A program made the translations under genes and the position numbers. The notes beneath the pieces were generated by a model, which searched no databases, was not told the DNA's origin, and saw only the letters and a program-made list of their open reading frames with translations. This document shows, in pieces, positions 27,525 through 37,135 of a DNA stretch of 64,000 nt; position 1 is the stretch's first letter; every line of letters begins with the position of its first letter. Location of the stretch: NCBI RefSeq assembly GCF_005233845.1, contig NZ_SZQL01000006.1, forward strand, positions 1 through 64,000, written 5' to 3'. This DNA is from Ilyomonas limi (GTDB lineage: Bacteria > Bacteroidota > Bacteroidia > Chitinophagales > Chitinophagaceae).

Positions 27525-27532
27525 TACTTTTG
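27525..27532 (+). promoter_or_regulatory. -7 box TACTTTTG of glyA
   Basis: TACTTTTG fits TAnnTTTG and lies 18 bases before the preferred glyA ATG at 27551. Its presence inside the longer possible frame (from 27482) is one reason to choose the later start. No exact -33 TTG was seen. Confidence 0.42.
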
Positions 27533-27550
27533 CAGCAAATTTCAAGTTGC

Positions 27551-28831
27551 ATGCAAAGAGATACGCAGATTTTCAACATTATTCATAAGGAATTAGAGCG
27601 TCAGCGCCATGGCATCGAGCTGATAGCCTCTGAAAACTTTACCTCCCTGCAGGTAATGCAGGCAATGGGCAGTGTATTAACCAACAAATATGCAGAAGGC
27701 TATCCCGGTCGTCGCTACTATGGCGGTTGCGAATTTGTAGATCAAAGTGAGCAGTTGGCCATTGACCGTTTAAAACAAATTTTCAATATTGAATATGCTA
27801 ATGTGCAGCCGCATAGCGGTGCACAGGCCAATGCAGCCGTAGCTTTAGCCGTGTTGCAGCCAGGCGATACTACACTTGGCTTAGACCTTAGTATGGGCGG
27901 GCACCTTACGCATGGCTCACCGGTAAACTACAGCGGTAAGTTGTACAATGCACAATTTTACGGCGTTACCCAAGAGGGGGTAGTGGACTACGATATGCTG
28001 GAAAGAAAAGCACGAGAATTGAAGCCGAAGTTGATTTACTGCGGCGCCAGTGCGTATAGCCGCGATTGGGATTATGTCCGCATCCGCAAAGTAGCCGATG
28101 AAGTGGGCGCACTCATAATGGCCGACATTGCACACCCGGCCGGGTTGATTGCCAAAGGCTTGTTGGCTTCGCCGTTTGACCATTGTCACATAGTAACCTC
28201 CACTACGCACAAAACCTTGCGTGGTCCGCGTGGCGGCATTATTATGATAAAGAAAGATTTTGAAAATCCTTTCGGCATTAAGGACAATAAAGGCAATATC
28301 CAGATGATGAGCAAACTCATTGACCTGGCTGTTTTTCCCGGTACACAAGGCGGCCCATTGGAGCATGTTATTGCTGCTAAAGCCGTTGCTTTTGGGGAAA
28401 TATTGAGCGAAGATTTTACCGCGTATGCACAGCAGATTGTAAAGAATGCCCAGGCAATGGCGAAGGCTTTTGTAGCAAAGGGCTATAATTTAATAAGTGG
28501 TGGCACAGACAATCACTTAATGCTGATAGATTTAAGAAATAAAAATATAAGTGGTAAAAAGGCAGAAGCAGTACTTGTAGCTGCAGATATAACTACCAAC
28601 AAAAACATGGTGCCTTTTGATGATAAAAGCGCATTTGTAACGTCGGGCATACGCATTGGTGTGCCAGCAGTTACTACACGTGGCATGCAGGAAGAGCACA
28701 TGCAGTTTGTGGTAGATAATATAGATAAAGTATTGATGAACGCCGATGATACCGCATTAATAGAAAAGGTGCGGGGAGAGGTGAATGCATTTATGAAGCA
28801 GTTCCCACTGTACCCTGAATTAGGTCAATAA
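27551..28831 (+). CDS. glyA: serine hydroxymethyltransferase
   Basis: Interconverts serine and glycine while loading one-carbon units on tetrahydrofolate; PLP enzyme of the cytoplasm. The start at 27551 ([18 protein letters not shown]) matches the usual N-terminus. The 426 residues include LIASENFTS, the GGHLTHG region, and the PLP lysine Lys221 in [13 protein letters not shown]. Length is typical of the bacterial enzyme. It has its own putative promoter and a strong terminator, so it is a single-gene unit. Confidence 0.96.
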   Translation: MQRDTQIFNIIHKELERQRHGIELIASENFTSLQVMQAMGSVLTNKYAEGYPGRRYYGGCEFVDQSEQLAIDRLKQIFNIEYANVQPHSGAQANAAVALAVLQPGDTTLGLDLSMGGHLTHGSPVNYSGKLYNAQFYGVTQEGVVDYDMLERKARELKPKLIYCGASAYSRDWDYVRIRKVADEVGALIMADIAHPAGLIAKGLLASPFDHCHIVTSTTHKTLRGPRGGIIMIKKDFENPFGIKDNKGNIQMMSKLIDLAVFPGTQGGPLEHVIAAKAVAFGEILSEDFTAYAQQIVKNAQAMAKAFVAKGYNLISGGTDNHLMLIDLRNKNISGKKAEAVLVAADITTNKNMVPFDDKSAFVTSGIRIGVPAVTTRGMQEEHMQFVVDNIDKVLMNADDTALIEKVRGEVNAFMKQFPLYPELGQ

Positions 28832-28850
28832 ATATTGCTTTTTATAAGAG

Positions 28851-28880
28851 AAGCACACGCTATAGCGTGTGCTTTTTTGT
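28851..28880 (+). terminator. strong terminator after glyA
   Basis: AAGCACACGC, TATA loop, GCGTGTGCTT followed by TTTTGTTTT. The perfect 24-base palindrome plus T tract is a classic intrinsic terminator, 20 bases after the glyA stop. Confidence 0.9.
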
Positions 28881-29028
28881 TTTATGTTATAAACTGCAGT
28901 ACTGCTATATAGCTACTAACATATTGCCTTTTCAGGCTTAGAAAAAACCTGCAAAAAATTATATAAAAATTATTTTCATTTCCAATGCAACGCGCTGCTC
29001 TTTTTTTGCATCAACACCAAAGCACTGC

Positions 29029-29583
29029 ATGAATACACACACATTGGTAAAAGCCTGCCTCAAAGGCAACGAACAGGCGCAGAAGCAGCTCTACGATGCT
29101 TTTGCAGGCCAGATGATGGGTGTTTGCTACCGTTTTACAAAATCAACAGAAGATGCGGAGGATGTATTGCAGGAAGGCTTTATAAAAGTGTTTACCAATT
29201 TGGCACAATACAAAGGCGATGGTGAACTGGCTGCATGGATAAGGAAGATTATGGTCAATACCGCATTAGCGTATTTGAAGAAAAATAAGCATTATAGCAA
29301 TGAGTTACTGATAAAAGAAGACCACATGCATGTTGTGAGCGATGATCATCCTGAAATAAATGTGCATGTAAAGGAACTGATTGAGATGATACGACAGTTG
29401 CCGGTAGGGTATCAAACTATCTTCAATATGCACGCTATTGAAGGGTATTCGCATATGGAAATCGGGCAGTTGCTCGGCGTTAGCGAAAGCACCAGTCGCT
29501 CGCAATATATGCGTGCAAGAAACCAGTTGATAACCTGGCTGCAAAAGCAACCGGGAGAATTTAAAAAAACGTCTTATGCCTGA
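29029..29583 (+). CDS. ECF-type RNA polymerase sigma-70 factor
   Basis: A 184-residue sigma factor with region 2 (FYR-type core CYRFTKSTEDAEDVLQEGFI) and region 4 (LPVGYQTIFNMHAIEGYSHM, then IGQLLGVSESTSRSQYMRAR). It directs transcription of an unknown regulon, probably envelope related. The next gene overlaps its end by 8 bases, so its membrane-anchored product is a candidate regulator of this sigma factor. Confidence 0.93.
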   Translation: MNTHTLVKACLKGNEQAQKQLYDAFAGQMMGVCYRFTKSTEDAEDVLQEGFIKVFTNLAQYKGDGELAAWIRKIMVNTALAYLKKNKHYSNELLIKEDHMHVVSDDHPEINVHVKELIEMIRQLPVGYQTIFNMHAIEGYSHMEIGQLLGVSESTSRSQYMRARNQLITWLQKQPGEFKKTSYA

Positions 29584-31066
29584 ACACAACTTTGAACAGC
29601 AGGCACGTGATATGGCAAATGGCTTTGAAATGAAGCCACAGTCCAAAGTATGGCAAAACGTGCGCAATGCAATACAGCAGCCACAGCGCAAGAGAAGATT
29701 TGTACTGTGGTGGTGGTTGCTGCCTTTAGCTTTAATTGGCGGAGGTGTAACGTGGTATAAATTATCTAAAGCGCATAACGAAATAGCAATAGCAAAAGCT
29801 ATTCATCAAGCTAATAGTGATAAAAACACAACGCCTGCAAAACAACAGAATAATAGGCAACAAACAGGTGTGAGCAGCGGATTAAAAAAAGAGGATAGTA
29901 CTACATTATTGTTATCAGAAAATAACAATTTAGCCTCTAAGCAATCAACAGAAACAAAAGCATTTAAAAAGATTGAAAAGAAGAAAAATAGTAGCTTTAA
30001 CGCAACGGATAAAAGAACGATAGCACGCAATAAAACAGACGAACAAGCAAATATGGTTGGCAACGAATTAGATCGAAACAGTATAACATTTTCAATAGTT
30101 GCTAATGATAAAAACAATCATGCAAGTGATAGTACAATCGCTTTAATGAATACATTGCAACCACATAGAGATAGTTTGCAAATCATGTCCTTATTAAAGG
30201 ATTCTGCCTTTCCAATCAAATCAGTACCATCCAAAAAATTTGCTGTTAAAAATGCAGGTTCAATTAGCATCAATATATCAGATTCAGCAGGTAATGGTAA
30301 ATCATCTGGTACCAAAAAAGCTACGTCAAAACTGCATTGGGGTGTGATAGCTGAAGGCGGCATTGCCACCAGAAAATCATCCGTGTTGTCATTTGCCGGA
30401 TTTGAAAAAAGTAGTAATACCACTACTTTCCCCAGTGCCAATGACGCTGGTTCCGGTTCAGCGGGATCACCTGGCAGCAGGGCATTTCATTATAACAGCC
30501 AAATACAACCCGGCGCTGCATTTCGTATAGGTGTAGCATTGCAAAAAAAGATAAATAACAGCATAGACGTATTTGCAGACGCTGCTTATCACTACCAGTC
30601 TTACAAAGTATCAACTACCGCTTACCGGGATAGTCTTGTGCTCAACAATTTATCTGCTTCGGTAGCAGGCAATTACAAGACTACGCAAGCCTTTCATTTT
30701 ACTTCCCTGTTTGCAGGTATTAACTGGCATTTTATCAACACAAAACATATACAATTTGGTATAAGTGCCGGTGCCGACAATTTATTTTTAATTGCAGCCA
30801 ACCAAAAGCTTCACAGCGTTAGTGGCAGCAACTTTTCCTCCAGTGTTACAATACGAATAAGTGATAGTGCTTTTACAAAAGGCAATTTTTATCAGTACCA
30901 ACCCAGCTTATTTGCAGGTGTTTTATTCACTATAAAAAAGGGCAATCAGCAACTGCAGTTGATACCTTTTACACGCAGCAGCATCCGCTCATTTGATAAA
31001 TACGCCATTAGTGACAACAAACATCTGTTTTCGGCTGGCTTGCGGGCTGTATATTTTTTTAAATAA
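29576..31066 (+). CDS. membrane-anchored protein with C-terminal barrel-like domain, partner of the ECF sigma factor
   Basis: A 496-residue protein. Residues 1-40 are soluble and charged; one membrane helix follows at about 43-62 (FVLWWWLLPLALIGGGVTW), then a long Asn/Lys/Ser/Thr-rich linker (about 65-250) and a C-terminal region of alternating beta strands (about 255-496) ending in aromatic residues and FFK, like an outer-membrane barrel of 8-10 strands. The gene overlaps the sigma gene by 8 bases. The cytoplasmic end plus membrane helix fits the position of an anti-sigma factor, but no ZAS zinc motif is present. Family not recognised beyond this organisation. Confidence 0.6.
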   Translation: MPEHNFEQQARDMANGFEMKPQSKVWQNVRNAIQQPQRKRRFVLWWWLLPLALIGGGVTWYKLSKAHNEIAIAKAIHQANSDKNTTPAKQQNNRQQTGVSSGLKKEDSTTLLLSENNNLASKQSTETKAFKKIEKKKNSSFNATDKRTIARNKTDEQANMVGNELDRNSITFSIVANDKNNHASDSTIALMNTLQPHRDSLQIMSLLKDSAFPIKSVPSKKFAVKNAGSISINISDSAGNGKSSGTKKATSKLHWGVIAEGGIATRKSSVLSFAGFEKSSNTTTFPSANDAGSGSAGSPGSRAFHYNSQIQPGAAFRIGVALQKKINNSIDVFADAAYHYQSYKVSTTAYRDSLVLNNLSASVAGNYKTTQAFHFTSLFAGINWHFINTKHIQFGISAGADNLFLIAANQKLHSVSGSNFSSSVTIRISDSAFTKGNFYQYQPSLFAGVLFTIKKGNQQLQLIPFTRSSIRSFDKYAISDNKHLFSAGLRAVYFFK

Positions 31067-31116
31067 CACTGCAACGTTTTGTTTCAAATTGTTATCAAAC
31101 CATAAAACTTTTTGTT

Positions 31117-32343
31117 ATGAAATACTGTTTAACGCTTGTATTGCTAAGCCTTGTGAGCATCTGCTTGTATAGCTGTTTAAAAGACTCCACTACTAAAAGA
31201 TATGTTTACTTTAAGCCGGTGTATAAAACCAAAGAAGAAGTAAGAGCTAATATGAAAAGCGGTGCAGCACAAGACATTAAAAGCCCGGGAAAGTTGTTTG
31301 TAAGAGATAATTATATCTTCTTGAATGAAGTGGATAAAGGCGTGCATATTATTGACTACAGCAACCCTTCCAGCCCAAAAAATATTGCTTTCATTGCTAT
31401 TCCCGGCAACGAAGATATTGCGGTGCAGGGCAATTATTTGTTTGCCGATCAATACTCCGATTTAGTAACTTTTGATATCTCCAATCCGCTTGATGCAAAG
31501 CTGGTGGATACGGATGCGGGTGCTTTTCCCGAACGCTATTATTCTCCCGATGCCAACCAGATTATTGTAGATTGGATAAAAGTAGATACCACTGTAAATG
31601 GCACCGATAATAGCTGGTGGCAAAGAGAGTACATAGCAGTTGACTTTATGTCTGCTGCACCAAAGGCTGCTACGCCGGCACAGGCAGGTATTGGCGGTTC
31701 AATGGCACGTTTTACGCTAATGAACAACCGCTTATATACAGTAGATAACCACAGTTTAAAGGTATTTAATATTGAGAACAATGCCAATCCTTCGTTTGTA
31801 CAAAGTGTAAGTGCCGGTTTTGACATTGAAACCATTTATCCGTTCGAAAATCAATTGTTCATCGGCTCGCAGGAAGGCATGTATATCTTTAATGTAGATG
31901 ATCCGGACGCACCATATAGTGTTGGCACTTTTTCGCATGCCCAGGCCTGCGACCCGGTGATTGCCGATGATAGCTTTGCATACGTAACCCTGCGTTCGGG
32001 CAATACTTGTAATAATATAACAGAGAATGAATTGCATGTGCTGGATGTAACGCATCCGGAAAATGCTACCTTACTGAAATCGTATCCTTTCACCAATCCG
32101 CATGGGCTGGCAAAAGATGGTAGTACATTATTTATCTGTGATGGAAAAGATGGTTTGAAATTGTTGAATGCTGCAGATCCATTAAACATTACATCTATTA
32201 TAACAATTGGCGGACTTGAAACATATGATGTAATCGCACTCAATAATACAGCTATTGTATCTGCCAAAGAGGGCTTGTATTTGGTAAATTATACCAATCC
32301 TGCGAGTGCGCAAATTGTAGGAAAACTCACCATCAATCACTGA
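31117..32343 (+). CDS. LVIVD-repeat lipoprotein
   Basis: A 408-residue lipoprotein with signal ending CLYSC. The mature part has about six LVIVD/beta-propeller type repeats such as KGVHIIDYSNPSSPKNIAF, SDLVTFDISNPLDAKLV, HSLKVFNIENNANPSF and ELHVLDVTHPENATLL. These exported propellers probably bind proteins or glycans at the surface; exact role unknown. It follows the anti-sigma-like gene by 50 bases and is followed by a barrel gene after one base, so it belongs to the same operon. Confidence 0.82.
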   Translation: MKYCLTLVLLSLVSICLYSCLKDSTTKRYVYFKPVYKTKEEVRANMKSGAAQDIKSPGKLFVRDNYIFLNEVDKGVHIIDYSNPSSPKNIAFIAIPGNEDIAVQGNYLFADQYSDLVTFDISNPLDAKLVDTDAGAFPERYYSPDANQIIVDWIKVDTTVNGTDNSWWQREYIAVDFMSAAPKAATPAQAGIGGSMARFTLMNNRLYTVDNHSLKVFNIENNANPSFVQSVSAGFDIETIYPFENQLFIGSQEGMYIFNVDDPDAPYSVGTFSHAQACDPVIADDSFAYVTLRSGNTCNNITENELHVLDVTHPENATLLKSYPFTNPHGLAKDGSTLFICDGKDGLKLLNAADPLNITSIITIGGLETYDVIALNNTAIVSAKEGLYLVNYTNPASAQIVGKLTINH

Positions 32344-32344
32344 T

Positions 32345-32902
32345 ATGCGACACCTTATTTTGTTGCTTTGCATAAGTATAAGCTGCATTACAAATGCGCA
32401 AAGAAAGATTAGTTACACCGGGAGTATGGAGGGCGGGATATTAAAAGGAGACAGACCGGCAAGCAGTTTTGTATTCACCACGCAAGGCATTGCTTATAAC
32501 CAATATACCTTTGGAGTAGGCACTGGTTTCGATTTTTATCCTTTTCGTTCGTTGCCTTTGTTTGTGGATGTAAAAAGAAAGTTTTCTGATAAGAAAATAC
32601 AACCTTTTATACAGGCAGCAGCGGGCATAAACTTTACAAACACGCGCAGCAGTGATGCAAAAGAATGGTATCAGTATGCTGGCGGACACTTTAACAATGG
32701 TTTCTTTGCAAAAGGCGGGTGCGGATTGCTATTAAGGGCACAAAAACAATTAAAATTTGCCTTATCTGCCGGCTATAGTTATAAAACTACTTCTTTTACA
32801 TACGCGCCTTTTACCGGTACGCCCTGGGCATGGCAAATGCAACCACTAAAAGATATATATCATTACAACCGCTGGTATATAGGTGTAGGTATTTTGTGGT
32901 AA
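32345..32902 (+). CDS. small outer-membrane beta-barrel protein
   Basis: A 185-residue exported protein with a signal peptide (LLLCISISCITNAQ) and a mature part made of amphipathic strands with many aromatic residues, ending in W (WYIGVGILW), the usual outer-membrane insertion signature. Its ATG lies one base after the LVIVD gene stop. Family not recognised beyond porin-like or OMP_b-brl type. Confidence 0.68.
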   Translation: MRHLILLLCISISCITNAQRKISYTGSMEGGILKGDRPASSFVFTTQGIAYNQYTFGVGTGFDFYPFRSLPLFVDVKRKFSDKKIQPFIQAAAGINFTNTRSSDAKEWYQYAGGHFNNGFFAKGGCGLLLRAQKQLKFALSAGYSYKTTSFTYAPFTGTPWAWQMQPLKDIYHYNRWYIGVGILW

Positions 32903-33034
32903 TAGTTTTTGGTTACATTCTCAATAATACTAAATTTCCTTTCACAGCAGAATGGTAGGGATAAAAAGCTTTCGCAGCGTAAAAAAGTTCTGCGAAGGCT
33001 CAATTGATGCTCGTTCTCCGCAGTAAAAAATAAC

Positions 33035-33071
33035 ACAGGTATTCTCCACCACAGAATACCTGTTTCTATTT
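33035..33071 (+). terminator. terminator of the ECF operon
   Basis: ACAGGTATTCT and AGAATACCTGT form an 11-bp stem around a 7-base loop and are followed by TTCTATTTT. It sits 130 bases after the last barrel gene. Confidence 0.75.
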
Positions 33072-33153
33072 TGGTACGTTTATCAATTTAAATAAGACAT
33101 TTGCAAATAAATAGGTAATTAGCGTGCATATTGCACACTGTAATGATTGGTAT

Positions 33154-33555
33154 ATGGAGAAAACCGAAGAAAACAGCACCTTTAAAAGATTAAGAAACCG
33201 CTACCGGCTGGTAGTTATGAACGATGATACCTACGAAGAAGTCGTTACATTCAAGCTTAGCCGCATGAGTGTGTATATTGGATTGTGCACCATATTCGTG
33301 CTGCTGGTTGGGCTCACGGTTATGTTGTTTATTTTAACGCCATTAAAGTATTATATACCCGGCGAAGGTGCTTCCAGACAAAATAAAATAGAACTGCAGG
33401 CATTGAAAATGAGAACCGACTCACTGGAGCAGGCCATCAAATATAAAGACCAGTACCTCAACAGTATCCGGCAGGTGCTCACCGGAAATGCCGGCATACC
33501 ACCCAGAGATACTACCATGCTTAAAGTGCCAAAAGCCGATATATCGAATGACTGA
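33154..33555 (+). CDS. membrane-anchored coiled-coil protein resembling the N-terminal part of M23 peptidases
   Basis: A 133-residue protein, start at 33154 (MEKTEENSTFKRLRNRYRL). It has a cytoplasmic basic head, one membrane helix at about 43-66 (GLCTIFVLLVGLTVMLFIL), then PLKYYIPGEGASRQNK and a short coiled coil. This layout is the usual N-terminal half of Bacteroidota M23 endopeptidases that lie near bactofilin and atp genes, but no M23 domain follows; the frame closes cleanly. It is either a naturally short relative or a truncated one. Its stop overlaps the AtpZ start by one base (TGATG). Confidence 0.62.
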   Translation: MEKTEENSTFKRLRNRYRLVVMNDDTYEEVVTFKLSRMSVYIGLCTIFVLLVGLTVMLFILTPLKYYIPGEGASRQNKIELQALKMRTDSLEQAIKYKDQYLNSIRQVLTGNAGIPPRDTTMLKVPKADISND

Positions 33556-33785
33556 TGAGTATGGAGAAAAAGCCTAAAAATAACAAACTGCTGACGCAAT
33601 ATCTTTCTTTTGCATGGCAGCTTATTGCAGGTATAGCCATATTTGTGTATCTGGGCATGCTTGCTGATGAATGGATTAAGACAAAAACTCCTTTACTGAT
33701 TTGGGTTTTTCCGCTGCTGGTCATTATAGGCATGATGATAAAAGTAATACGCGATACGACAAATAAAAAAGATGACGAAGCTTAA
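33555..33785 (+). CDS. atpZ: AtpZ-like membrane protein
   Basis: A 76-residue protein with two membrane helices (about 13-32 and 42-61) and the pattern YLSFAWQLIAGIAIFVYLG of AtpZ/AtpI-family proteins, which support assembly or magnesium and calcium handling of F-type ATP synthase. Start may be the ATG at 33555 or the ATG two codons on at 33561. It overlaps its neighbours on both sides, showing tight coupling. Unusually, the ATP synthase genes themselves do not follow. Confidence 0.78.
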   Translation: MSMEKKPKNNKLLTQYLSFAWQLIAGIAIFVYLGMLADEWIKTKTPLLIWVFPLLVIIGMMIKVIRDTTNKKDDEA

Positions 33786-34182
33786 ACTTAATAATACGTA
33801 CCTGCCACTGATTTTTATTTTTGTTTCGGTCAATGCGCTATGCGTTATATTCAATGATAAACTGGATGCTTACCACATCAATCATTTGGTAGTACAAGGT
33901 GCCAATCTGCTGCTTTTTGTATTGATGACTATAAGTGCTTATCTGCATTTTAAAGCCCTGCGCAGCAGCAACCCGCACGCTTTTTTGCGCAGTGTGCTGA
34001 GTGCTACAGTCATCAAGCTGTTTGTGATTGCGGGTGCTACGTTTATTTATTTGTTTGCTGCCGGTGAGCAGCGCAGTGTATATGCCGTGCTGGTGGGTAT
34101 GGTGTTATATATAATTTATACAGCAGTAGAATTGCGTGGATTATTCAGGATGAATAAGCAGAATAACAATGTCAAAAGTTGA
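33772..34182 (+). CDS. 4-TM protein in the position of ATP synthase subunit I
   Basis: A 136-residue membrane protein with four hydrophobic segments (about 11-26, 42-62, 71-96, 105-122). Genes of this size and hydrophobicity between atpZ and atpB in Bacteroidota are treated as AtpI-like. The sequence alone gives no decisive motif. Overlaps atpZ by 14 bases and the SprT-like gene by 14 bases, so it forms part of one transcript. Confidence 0.6.
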   Translation: MTKLKLNNTYLPLIFIFVSVNALCVIFNDKLDAYHINHLVVQGANLLLFVLMTISAYLHFKALRSSNPHAFLRSVLSATVIKLFVIAGATFIYLFAAGEQRSVYAVLVGMVLYIIYTAVELRGLFRMNKQNNNVKS

Positions 34183-34807
34183 GCAACCGATGCATGCCCT
34201 GGCAGCCTTTCTGCCCGATAATACTTATCCTTATGTAGCCGAATACCTGCACCGCTACAAAGTGCACCTTACGGTAGCAAAAGCACGCAGTAGCGTATTG
34301 GGCGATTATCGTAATGCCTACAAAGACAAACATCACCGCATATCAGTAAACGGCAATTTAAACAAATATGCGTTCCTCATTACCTTGCTGCACGAGCTTG
34401 CGCACCTGCTTACTTTTGAGCAATACAAACATACTGTAGCTGCCCACGGCAAAGAATGGAAGCAAACGTATAGTAACCTTTTAGCCGTGTTTTTGCAACA
34501 TAATATTTTTCCTGCAGACATCCGGCAGGCGCTGCTGCAATCTTTACAAAATCCCGCTGCCAGCAGTTGTGCCGAAGTACATTTAACGCGCATATTAGCC
34601 AACTACGATGAGCGCAAACCTGGTGTTTTCCTGTTGGAGCAACTGCCCCAACATACATTGTTTACTACCAAAGACGGCCGGCAGTTTACCAAAGGCAACA
34701 AACTGCGCAAGCGCTACCGCTGCCAGGAGGTGCGAACCGGCATTGTGTACTTATTCAGTCCTGTTTATGAAGTGATGGTGGAGGATAATAGCAGCACGAT
34801 GGATTAG
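34169..34807 (+). CDS. SprT-like zinc protease domain protein
   Basis: A 212-residue cytoplasmic protein. The zinc-binding signature HELAH is at about residue 73, with a second histidine-bearing helix (AAHGKEWKQ) downstream, as in SprT/Spartan. SprT relatives degrade DNA-protein crosslinks in eukaryotes; the bacterial role is unclear. The C-terminal region contains basic patches (KGNKLRKRYRC). It shares a 14-base overlap with the AtpI-like gene. No clear relation to ATP synthase is expected, so this is likely a chance operon arrangement. Confidence 0.82.
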   Translation: MSKVEQPMHALAAFLPDNTYPYVAEYLHRYKVHLTVAKARSSVLGDYRNAYKDKHHRISVNGNLNKYAFLITLLHELAHLLTFEQYKHTVAAHGKEWKQTYSNLLAVFLQHNIFPADIRQALLQSLQNPAASSCAEVHLTRILANYDERKPGVFLLEQLPQHTLFTTKDGRQFTKGNKLRKRYRCQEVRTGIVYLFSPVYEVMVEDNSSTMD

Positions 34808-35506
34808 GTATTGTTATCTCATATTTTAGCAAGGAGTTAGAAAACACATCACGATGTTTTTTCTTTTTTATGCAACGAGCTTATGAATATCAATGGAGCT
34901 TCCAAGCGAGTACGCGAGTTAAACAGTAAAGGCGCTAAAAAGCCGGGAGATTTTAATTGACCATTTCAGATAAGTGGCAGGATATACCAGGTTCTAAATT
35001 CTCTGCTCGCAGCTCTTATTTTTAATAAGATAATCTAATGGTAGCAAGTATTGCATCTCCATTATTGTATTAATCATAAAATTTAAAAAGCAGGTTTAAA
35101 TAAATGATTAAATAGTGCAACAACATAGGGGATTAGGTACATCTAAATAAACAGTGGGGAAAGGGAGTGGCAATAATATAAGTAAATGGTAAAAGATGTG
35201 GAATAAAAAAGTGCTGATAGTGCAGGCTTGTTGATACCTTGCATGAAGATTGTTATTACAAAAAGTTGAGTTCTTTTATTTGACAGTTTTGCATGATTAT
35301 CAATTGACAACAACTGCAAAATGGTGTAGTTTTCTTGCAATTATGTCAGCTTCTACGAGGAGCTTCGTCAAACATTTGTTAATTGGAATTTCGCTATAAC
35401 TATTCAATTAAGCAGATTTGTTTATTTGCTATGGAAAGGAATACAATTTGCTTTACTAATTGCATCAACTCCGTTTATTAATTTTATAAAAAATAAAAAA
35501 GAACAA
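34808..35506. other. 700-base intergenic region with a possible gene remnant
   Basis: AT-rich and mostly without coding signal. At 34883-34960 a 25-codon open frame reads NGASKRVRELNSKG, reminiscent of the tail of winged-helix DNA-binding proteins, then stops at TGA; it looks like a relict. No full promoter for the downstream protease was recognised. Confidence 0.3.
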
Positions 35507-37063
35507 ATGAAACTCAAAAATCTATTATTGGTGGTGCTGATAAGTGCAGCCACGGCTGTTTTGAGTGTGTGGGGATACAGCAAATATATGGAAACCCAAT
35601 ACAGCGGTGTTCAGGAAATCAACGGCAAATTGCCTGTAAATTATGCAGGTTTTTTTGGTAATAATACACCGGTGAGCACAGTTGACTTTACGGCTGCTGC
35701 TTCTTCTGCAACGCCTGCAGTCGTTCATATTAAAACACGCACCAAGGCACGACAGGTAACCAACAACCTACCGCAGCAGCGCAATCCATTCTCCGATTTT
35801 TTTGGCGATGACGATCCGTTTGGCGGTTTCTTTAGCGGCCCGCGCGTTCAAACTATTCCCGAGCAGCGTGCCAGCGGTAGCGGTGCGCTCATTAGCGATG
35901 ATGGTTATATTGTAACTAACAACCATGTGGTAGAAGGTGCCGATGAGGTAAATGTAACACTCGCCAACAAAAAATCTTACAAAGCTACTGTGATTGGCAC
36001 CGACCCCAGCACTGACCTTGCTGTAATAAAGATTGATGGTAAAGCGCTGCCTTACCTGGTGTATGGCAACAGCGACGATGTAAAACTTGGACAATGGGTG
36101 CTTGCTATCGGGTATCCGCTTACACTGGATGTAACTGTTACGGCAGGTATCGTAAGTGCCAAGGCACGTTCTATCGGCATCAATAAAAGCAAGAGTGCAG
36201 TAGAATCATTTATTCAAACCGATGCTGCAGTTAACCCCGGCAACAGTGGTGGGCCGCTGGTAAATACTGCCGGCGAGCTGGTTGGCATCAACTCGGCTAT
36301 TGCATCTCCAACAGGTTCGTATGCAGGTTATTCTTATGCTATTCCTGTGAATATTGTGCGTAAGACCGTTAACGATTTGATTAAGTACGGCGCTGTACAG
36401 AGGGGTTATCTTGGTATCTCTTATGTACCCGATAACTTAACCGATATGCAAAAGAAATCTATGGGTGTTCCTGAAGGGAATGGTATATATGTAAGTGGTG
36501 TTGCCGAAGATGGCGCTGCTATCCAGGGTGGTATTAAGAAAGGTGATTTTATTACTAAAATCAATGGCGTTGCTATTGGCAGCAGCGCAGAGTTACAGGA
36601 ACAACTTTCACGCTACAAACCGGGCGATAAACTGAGTGTTACTTATACCAGAGGTGGTACTGAAAATACAACCTCAGTAACGCTTAAAAATAAAGCAGGT
36701 ACTTACGCCCAGGTACAGGCAGCCAGTGTGCTGGATAAATTAGGGGGCGATCTTGCAACCGTAGATGCCTCTACTGCTAAACGCAATGGTATTGATGGTG
36801 GTGTACAGATTAAAAAGCTGGGTAATGGTGCACTTAAGAACAGCCGCATTCAGGAAGGCTTTATTATAACCAGTATAAATGGCCAGCCGGTAAAAACATT
36901 GGATGATTTGAAATCAATTTTAGCTAATGCAACCGGCAATGTAAAGTTGGAAGGTATCTACCCGGGTTATGAAGAAACTTATGGTTATCCTTTAAATCTT
37001 AGTGATGATAATGGCTATGGCGATGACAATGGCGGTAATGATAACGGTGATGATGGACAATAA
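35507..37063 (+). CDS. degQ: DegQ/HtrA-type periplasmic serine protease
   Basis: A 518-residue envelope protease-chaperone. The start at 35507 (MKLKNLLLVVLISAATAVLS) gives a proper signal anchor. The trypsin-like domain has the triad His140 (NNHVVEG), Asp170 (STDLAV) and Ser247 (GNSGGPL). Two PDZ domains follow (about 265-360 and 400-490). The C-terminus is an Asp/Asn/Gly-rich tail (DDNGYGDDNGGNDNGDDG), which is unusual for the family. It degrades or refolds misfolded exported proteins. Confidence 0.93.
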   Translation: MKLKNLLLVVLISAATAVLSVWGYSKYMETQYSGVQEINGKLPVNYAGFFGNNTPVSTVDFTAAASSATPAVVHIKTRTKARQVTNNLPQQRNPFSDFFGDDDPFGGFFSGPRVQTIPEQRASGSGALISDDGYIVTNNHVVEGADEVNVTLANKKSYKATVIGTDPSTDLAVIKIDGKALPYLVYGNSDDVKLGQWVLAIGYPLTLDVTVTAGIVSAKARSIGINKSKSAVESFIQTDAAVNPGNSGGPLVNTAGELVGINSAIASPTGSYAGYSYAIPVNIVRKTVNDLIKYGAVQRGYLGISYVPDNLTDMQKKSMGVPEGNGIYVSGVAEDGAAIQGGIKKGDFITKINGVAIGSSAELQEQLSRYKPGDKLSVTYTRGGTENTTSVTLKNKAGTYAQVQAASVLDKLGGDLATVDASTAKRNGIDGGVQIKKLGNGALKNSRIQEGFIITSINGQPVKTLDDLKSILANATGNVKLEGIYPGYEETYGYPLNLSDDNGYGDDNGGNDNGDDGQ

Positions 37064-37084
37064 TTTTTAAAGGGGATTATACGC

Positions 37085-37135
37085 ACAAAAATAAAAAGGC
37101 GGTTACTGATGAAGTAACCGCCTTTTTATTTTTGT
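37085..37135 (+). terminator. 23-bp perfect hairpin terminator after degQ
   Basis: Arms at 37085-37107 and 37113-37135 pair without mismatch around GATGA, with GGCGGTTACT core and A/T ends that give the T tract. It follows the degQ stop by 21 bases. The following 320 bases to the DM13 gene hold no recognised gene, only a short CATACC/GGTATG hairpin. Confidence 0.88.

Noticed and set aside
35143-35340. 65-codon reverse frame in the gap before degQ.
   Set aside because: AT-rich with no start context, no motif and no neighbour on the same strand.
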